Source: Nemertoderma westbladi (Eukaryota > Xenacoelomorpha > Nemertodermatida > Nemertodermatidae). Taken from it: a DNA stretch of 34,718 bases. Positions 29,300 to 34,718 of this stretch are shown here, piece by piece (the stretch's first letter is position 1; each line of letters starts with the position of its first letter). A program made the position numbers and the translations under genes. Where the stretch lies: NCBI GenBank assembly GCA_032718475.1, contig JAUCBJ010001569.1, positions 1-34,718 of the forward strand, in the 5' to 3' direction. The notes below the pieces were generated by a model that saw only the letters and a list, made by a program, of their open reading frames with translations, was not told the origin of the DNA and searched no databases.

Positions 29300-30108
29300 A
29301 TAAGGATACAGAGACGGAAAACCTTAATAAAGACAAATGCAACAAGTACAGTACATACGTTGTTTTATTCCAAAAGTGTAACATTACGAAACAACTACTT
29401 AAGAAACACTGCATGTAAATTTTTGTTGTCAAGTAAGGTGTACATTTTTTGAAATTACTCAAATGTTACAATATGAATTATAGAAAGAATATTAAAGACT
29501 ACCTTCAGATGGCCTACAATAGTCGTTGTATTTATGTACTACGTTCTACTTTACTACATGCTACGTACTGCGGTCCGGTATGGTATACGTCTATGCTACA
29601 GATACGGTATGTCTGAATGAATAATGACTAGCTGTATGTTATGTTATGTTATTAATATCGCCAGAATAACAATAAAATATTAATTTTTGCATATGTACGT
29701 ACACGTACAGTAGATTAAAATAAAATGAACACATATCTGCAAAGTACGCAGATATGTACAAAGTATATTCTTACAGTTGGTGCATGTTAAAATTTAACAC
29801 AAAAAAATGTTTTTTTGGGATTGAAAAAATGAAAATAATAGGTCCTGTAGCTAGATTTTAATAAAGATATCGTTGTATCCGAAAGATATTGCTTTCGCTA
29901 CTGCCACTTGGCGCACAGGAGTATCACTATATATTCATTTTAAGGGACATTTCGCAGTCTAGTCTATATTTGAATATGCTCAATCATGAAGTATGGAGTA
30001 CCAAGGGTATTATGTGCATTACATTAACAACACTTTCCGGTAATGGTAAAGGATTCCAAATGTTTACAACACTGTCTGCAAAGTTGTTGCGTGTTAGCAT
30101 TGGTGGAG
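29300..30108. other. Interior of the TIR element, unrecognised part
   Basis: Mostly AT-rich sequence, with a short ATGTT run near 29637 and GTACGT-type palindromes near 29695. No transposase motif or other gene is seen. Confidence 0.55.
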
Positions 30109-30660
30109 TTAGGAACGAAACTGGAAGAAATTACTTCGCTCAATTTTATCAATCCCGTTGATAAACTTGTTTGTTGTTATAAGGTTGGCTAGTACACGGC
30201 GATATATTAATGTCGGTAGTTTGAGTGCAAGTAGTCGGTTTTCATGACAACTCAGCCAGCGATAGTACAACTGTACACGGCGAGTGACCACACGGTGTTG
30301 TACTTGTTCAAGACGTTCAATATTTATCATGTCGGAGGAATGGCGAGCAAACAACTGTGTCGTATTCAAGGAGAGGCCGAACAAGGGATTTGTATAACAG
30401 GGTCAGAGGGTAAACATCGGAGCTTCCAAATATGTAAAAGTTCTTCGTATTAAATGTACGACTCGCATGGCGCGGGTTGCAGTCTTTGTGCAGTGAGCTG
30501 TGATGCTGTGAAGGACAAGTCTGGTGTAAATGTAATTCCAAAATCACGTTCCTTGGTTGCCGATAAAAGTGTCCGTCCATTCATTGTGTAAAAAGTTGCT
30601 TGGGGATTTCTAGAACATAGATGCATGCATGACCTTGCACTTGGAGTCATTGAACTGTAA
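30109..30660 (-). pseudogene. Broken LINE reverse transcriptase C-terminal fragment
   Basis: Three overlapping minus-strand frames carry in order RNPQATFYTMNGRTLLSATK and ERDFGITFTPDLSF, then LLYKSLVRPLLEYDTVVCSP, then IERLEQVQHRVVTRR and LKLPTLIYRRVLANLITTNK. This is the thumb-region pattern of CR1/Jockey-type retrotransposons (KERDLG, LYKSLVRPxLEY, LExVQxR, RRxRxDLI). At least two frameshifts separate the parts, and no catalytic FADD segment is present. It lies inside the TIR element, either inserted in it or captured by it. Confidence 0.8.
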
Positions 30661-31189
30661 TTTCCAATGGTTACACATGTGTGTCGGCAATAAATTGTTT
30701 CATTATTATCAATAGTGCCATAGTATAAGTCGTTTTGTTTTATTCACTGTTCAACTTCATTCTGTCTGCCTGTTTTATTATATGTGCGTGCAGTTTTATT
30801 TATACGCTTCTATGGCAGCGTTGTCTCCATCCAAATAATATAATAGGCCTACAGTAATATTTATTATAAATATAGCTTATACAATACAGCAATATTATGT
30901 AAATAAATAAACTGACTATGACCAATAGCAATAATGACTGATCAGCTGATAGCTGGAACTGTGATAGCCTACCTGCCTACTGCATAACAGCATAAGGTTA
31001 AATACGTAAATACGTAAATAAATGACCAGTTTCAGTCAGCCAGTGCTGCAGTGTGAGTTTCATTATTGCCTCCTGCATGGCCAGTTGTTTTTGTGTTGCT
31101 GTGCTGTTGGTCAGTTGGTCTGATGAACGCATGTCTGCTGTCTCAGTCTCACTGTCAGACTGTCTGCCTGGTGCTAGGTTCGGCTGATT
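30661..31189. other. Interior of the TIR element, unrecognised part
   Basis: No coding frame of interest. Short direct repeats such as AATACGTAAATACGTAAATA at 31001 are present. Confidence 0.55.
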
Positions 31190-31473
31190 TCTGCGCCAGG
31201 CAAATATGTACGCCAGGTGTGCTGGGCTGATTCCTGCTCCGGCGCCGGGTCAATTTCTGCAGCGTCGACGCCAGGAATATTTCGACGCCTGCTGCGCCGA
31301 GCGCAGCATCTCTACCATTGCCAGTGCTCCGCCGGCTACGCCGGCGTAGCACATCTCTGCGCCGACCCTTCCAGCTCATTGCCTGGCGTAGCACATTTCT
31401 GCGCCAGCTCCCGGCGCAAGTTCTAGTGCTGCGCCGAACGTGCTCGGCGTACATGTAAAACTTTTCAATAGGG

Positions 31474-31481
31474 GCAGGAGT
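31474..31481 (+). repeat. Right 8-bp target site duplication (GCAGGAGT)
   Basis: Exact copy of 29240-29247, directly after the terminal CAATAGGG of the element. Confidence 0.85.
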
Positions 31482-31879
31482 GAGGTCAGAGGTAGAGTTC
31501 AGGAGTTAGAGAGCAGATGGAAGAGCGTCAGCGTCAAGTGTCAAGCTACCGTTAACAGCCTGACAGCAGACGAGCAGACAGTGTTAGATTTAGAGATTGA
31601 TGTTCAATTCCCAACCAAATTAAACTAGGAACTATGTGACAGCTAGACTGCTGGACTGAGTGCTCTCAGGCTGTGCAACAGAGAACAGAGCTAGCTTTGG
31701 CTGAACTCATATTGTACGCCTAGCTGCATAGGCCAGTGTAGGCCTAGGCCAATTAATAGGCCTACTGGCAAACTAGTCTTGATTATCCTTCACTGTCCTA
31801 CGTAGGACGGCTAAAACGTCTGTCCTTATCTGATCTGATCTGATCTGACGGTATCTGACACTTGTTCCACCTTGGTTCA
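31482..31879. other. Region upstream of RANBP beyond the TIR element
   Basis: Before the insertion this would have been contiguous with 29100-29239, so it may be promoter sequence of RANBP. It contains TAGGCCTA words at 31739 and 31758 and a short TGATC run at 31836. A 47-codon open stretch on the plus strand (to 31628) has no family resemblance. Confidence 0.45.
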
Positions 31880-32103
31880 GAGCCCGGCTTGGTGTAGTGG
31901 TTATATTGAAATCACCTCTCACGGATTTTGTGGGTTCAACCCCGGCATGGGGGCCAAGGTAGTTTTCGTCTCGGCACGAATGCTTTGAAGGGTTTAGCGA
32001 TAGGAATCTCTGCCTTGCATCCTTAAATGGTAGCTAAATGAGTACTGGAGTTTCTGCCCATATCAGCATGTGAAGCCCCCCCCCCCCCCCCCCCTCTCTC
32101 TCT
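31880..32103 (+). mobile_element. tRNA-derived SINE with poly(C)-(TC) tail
   Basis: The head GCCCGGCTTGGTGTAGTGG contains an A-box-like element, and GTGGGTTCAACCCCGGC contains a B-box, spaced as in a tRNA gene. A tRNA-unrelated body of about 120 bp follows, ending in 19 C and a short TC run (32076-32103). The head cannot pair into a complete acceptor stem, so it is a retroposon rather than a tRNA gene. Confidence 0.75.
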
Positions 32104-33330
32104 GAAACTAACGCTACTAACTAAAAGGAATTCATATAAAATAAGCTAGAAATTTTAATCTTGTTTTTGGCGGCGGGTACCAAATTTTGGAGCCAGCCCC
32201 AAATTTTGAAATATTTCAATTTTGAAAATTGAGTATTTGAAGCTGTTTTTTACTCTTAACCCAGTGGCTCCCTTCTGTAAGAAATGTACATACACCAAAT
32301 GTCAATATGTGCACTGCCTCGTCGGATTCCGAGTGGCCCACACCTGCCCCGGTGTGCCCACTGCGGATCTTCAGTAGTAAACCAATTTGGTTAGGTCAAA
32401 TCCAAACATTCACCGGAGACCACCAAATGGCGCGCCATGTGAAGTACCATGCAGACACAATGACGATGAAGCTGTTTTTTTTCCGCAATAGGGTTTTAGG
32501 CATTCTAGTCTCGTTGGAATATATATGAATTGCACCAGGCATATCATCAACGTTGTATTTTTCGGTGCTGTGTGCAAAATTTGGTGCCAGCAAGAACTTT
32601 TGAAAATTCATTCAATAGTTCAATTGATTGTGACAACTCATAGTCCTATCTTACATTTTAGAGGTTTATGGGGGCTCTGAATTCAATGGAATAAATATTT
32701 ATCTAACAACTATACATCTCAGAATGGTAATATGTGATAGCTGATTGGTTGGTAAGGGTTGTCAACGTACCTGAGGATCAGTTTCCTTTGCTTTCCAGAG
32801 GGAAATTTGAACATTGGCTTACATATTGTGAGACTACAGTATGCTTCAATAAGCGGTAATTGAAAAAACATGTGCATTCAAATTGTTAAAAAATGCAATT
32901 CCCTTTAATTTTTCCGTTCCAATAAAATTGAGTAGTTAGAAAACATGTCTAAGATGATTTTCAAATGCTCCAATAGATTGTTAATAGATTTTAACCAAGT
33001 GAGTATTGTTTTGATTTCCTGGCTTGTCCTCCTGAGAATGCCTTCAATTGCGGGGCGAAACCTACCGATCAACTGGCTGCCGTCAGCTGATCACTGATTG
33101 CATGCAACGTCTAGGTCTTGTTGCTTTTTAGTTTTTTACATACTTTGGCACTGACATACCTACCGGTAAGGTTTTTACTTGACGTGCTTGATTAATAAAT
33201 AAAATACAATTTATTAACTCTTTGTTATTGGATTTTCAAGCTTCTACTTCAAGTTTTTATTTCTCAGTTAGTTGGGTACCTACTCTAATTTTAATTTATT
33301 ATTCTGATTTTTATGGCGTATTAATTGTTC
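32104..33330. other. Intergenic sequence, nothing recognised
   Basis: AT-rich sequence with two weakly similar segments (AAATTTTGGAGCCAGC near 32183 and AAATTTGGTGCCAGC near 32577). No coding frame with family resemblance, RNA gene or element ends were found. Confidence 0.55.
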
Positions 33331-33359
33331 GGTACCTTAAACGGAACCTTATAGTCAGT

Positions 33360-33540
33360 ACTCTTATATATTGTAGTACCAGTACTCTTACTCCTACCAA
33401 ATCTCTGGATGGCACTTTCACAAGAATGCTGCGCCGGGTTCACTGTGTCAAGTACAATGAACTCATCTCCAACCAGACTCTATACAGCATTGAAGGTGTC
33501 AGCATTGTCAGGTCAGGTCAGGTATTCTAGGTCATTGATC
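33360..33540 (+). pseudogene. RTE-like LINE reverse transcriptase C-terminal scrap
   Basis: One plus frame reads LTPTKSLDGTFTRMLRRVHC and NELISNQTLY, matching the order [21 protein letters not shown] and MTNAELYG in the LINE at 735-3190. A few residues are missing between KSL and DGT, and no catalytic region is present. It is a short degenerate fragment. Confidence 0.6.
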
Positions 33541-33929
33541 AAGAAAACTTGCCACCTCCATGCCAGCATGCAGCATAAAGGAGGTGCCACCTGTAGCTGC
33601 ATAGACCCTCTTACTAGGGCAAATCTGGTCCAGTAACTAGGACCCCCTTCGTTCTGGGATAAGGACGCCCTTGGTCCTGGATTAAGAACCCATATACTTG
33701 GCTGCAGGGGTATATGGCCTGGCCAGGCTGATGGTGATCTACCAATGGCTGGTCAGGAGTAGAGTGTTCTCATGTCCACTCTGAGTGCACTTCACTGCGA
33801 CCTGCACCTGGCAGCAGGGGTACAGGGCATGACCCAGCAGATGAGCTGCACAGCCAATGGTGGGTCATATGCGACAGAGTTAGATATGGGTGATGGGCCT
33901 CATATCTGACTCCACTGCGACACCCACCC

Positions 33930-34550
33930 TGTGGAATGGCAAACCAGGGTGTGGTATTTGCCCCGAGAGCTGACTCGGCAGAAAAGCACCCCCCAACCCC
34001 CACTATGGATTACATTAGTAATGCGGAGGTCCAGCCACTAGAGGCCAGTGGAATGACTAGACACAATCGGCCTCACAGGCGTCAGTTATCTCCTGACCGG
34101 CTGCCTGTCTCACCCCCTACTGGAAAGAGAGCGGCAAACAATTATTTGAGTCCCTTTCCTGATGACCTTTCTGGCCCAAACCCTGGGTCACCAGGGAGGC
34201 CAGATTGTGAGGGGGAGAGGGATTCTGGAGTTGGAGGCTACTCTCATGTTCCACCCCACCAATAAAGCCATTGGTGAATCTCAGGCAAGTCACTAGACTA
34301 GCCTCAGTAAACACCCTAACACTCGGTGAGCTGACTGCCTTGGCAGATAAGCTATCTCTTAGTGCAGTGGGTGTTCAAGAGCACCGAATGCAGACTGGAC
34401 AGACTGATGGGGTTCTGATTAAGGACATGGGGGCGGTTGGCGACTCACCCTCGCTTCAGCAGATGATAGTGGCAATGGTGGAATTGGTCTATTGATGAAT
34501 CCAACTGCACATGCACTACTAGGATCGGCATGCTACATTGCAGCTGCATT
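33930..34550 (+). pseudogene. LINE 5' region with endonuclease N-terminus, frameshifted
   Basis: An open frame (33936-34265) of basic, Pro-rich sequence is followed by LGELTALADKLSLSAVGVQE and HRMQTGQ, the start of a LINE AP-type endonuclease (the Glu of VQEHR corresponds to a metal-binding residue in the family). After a frame change, GNGGIGLLMNPTAHALLGSA continues the same domain (compare [14 protein letters not shown] in the LINE at 735-3190). It stops abruptly near 34550. Clade is not determined. Confidence 0.65.
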
Positions 34551-34559
34551 TTTAAGAAT

Positions 34560-34718
34560 GCTGTGCCGGCTTGTCAACAAAATTGCACCGCCACAACTCC
34601 CTATCACCCATGACATTTGCTAGATCATCCACATCTTTAAGGCCAGTGTCCTTTAAGATGCGTCTCAAGAAAGTCATGGGCTGTCCACCATGCTTATTCA
34701 CTCCATGAGGCTGCCAAA
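34560..34718 (-). pseudogene. LINE 3' reverse transcriptase tail entering from the right edge
   Basis: The minus strand reads WQPHGVNKHGGQPMTF, then LRRILKDTGLKDVDDLANVM and GDRELWRCNF. This aligns with [30 protein letters not shown] and ENREAW at the C-terminus of the LINE at 735-3190. It is opposed to the endonuclease fragment immediately left of it, so two LINE fragments meet here in opposite orientations. Confidence 0.7.

Larger units (their letters stand above)
29248..31473. mobile_element. TIR DNA transposon-like element, 2,226 bp, with 8-bp target duplication
   Basis: Both ends are CCCTATTGAAAAGTTTTA, identical over 18 bp in inverted orientation, followed by related GCGCCGAACG or ACGCCGAGCACG sequence. 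The exact 8-bp duplication GCAGGAGT flanks it. The right end adds about 280 bp of CG-rich irregular repeats (TGCGCCAGG, CTACGCCGGCG; 31190-31445). No transposase is seen; the interior holds a decayed LINE reverse transcriptase fragment, so the element is non-autonomous. An 8-bp duplication fits several superfamilies (hAT, P, Merlin) and the ends do not decide. It inserted about 150 bp upstream of the RANBP start codon. Confidence 0.82.

Noticed and set aside
31440-31628. 62-codon plus-strand frame upstream of RANBP, possibly a divergent gene
   Set aside because: Its start lies inside the TIR element and the rest has no family resemblance or splice evidence.
31880-31955. A genuine tRNA gene
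   Set aside because: A- and B-box-like motifs are present, but no acceptor-stem pairing is seen, and a long unrelated body with a C-rich tail follows, as in SINEs.

Overview
The window is nuclear DNA of an animal. It shows spliced genes with GT-AG introns, non-LTR retrotransposon remnants, tRNA-derived SINEs, terminal-inverted-repeat elements and very large tandem arrays. Proteins of two animal families can be read exon by exon. The short palindromes TACCGGTA and TAGGCCTA recur throughout. I associate that habit loosely with marine deuterostomes such as echinoderms, but the taxon cannot be fixed from this sequence.

Two protein-coding genes organise the window. A RANBP9/RANBP10-family gene (scaffold subunit of the CTLH/GID E3 ubiquitin-ligase complex) runs on the minus strand. 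It starts at 29099 and leaves the window at the left edge. Seven coding exons can be joined without a frame break: 28925-29099, 27610-27774, 26990-27180, 25866-25967, 24476-24662, 5325-5476 and 105-295. They give 387 residues: N-terminus, SPRY, LisH, most of CTLH and the start of the variable linker. The C-terminal CRA region lies outside. Intron 5 is 18,999 bp long, and a complete cytoplasmic dynein 1 intermediate chain gene sits inside it on the opposite strand (three exons, 5836-8196, 634 residues, own poly(A) signal). The dynein gene has only two introns, while its host is cut about every 55 codons.

The rest is mostly repeats. Left to right: a 48-bp array that copies the exon 7/donor junction (1-144); a decayed RTE-like LINE on the minus strand (about 735-3190); a cluster of diverged inverted repeats and A/G-rich tracts (3248-5238); the dynein gene; a 3,327-bp foldback element whose arms are 53-bp arrays facing each other, flanked by a perfect 9-bp target duplication (8418-11744); a 12.2-kb satellite of 37/35-bp units with nested higher-order duplications (12278-24458), ending 17 bp from the exon 5 donor; a GC-rich composite minisatellite ending 18 bp from the exon 4 donor (24991-25842); an inverted SINE pair (26396-26890); a 43-bp array that copies the exon 2/donor junction (27428-27627); a 2,226-bp TIR element with a perfect 8-bp target duplication just upstream of the RANBP start codon (29248-31473), carrying a LINE remnant; a tRNA-derived SINE (31880-32103); and further LINE fragments to the right edge.

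The most unusual pattern is that four of the seven RANBP 5' splice sites have a tandem array starting at, or within about 20 bp of, the donor. In two of them the repeat unit itself contains the exon-intron junction.
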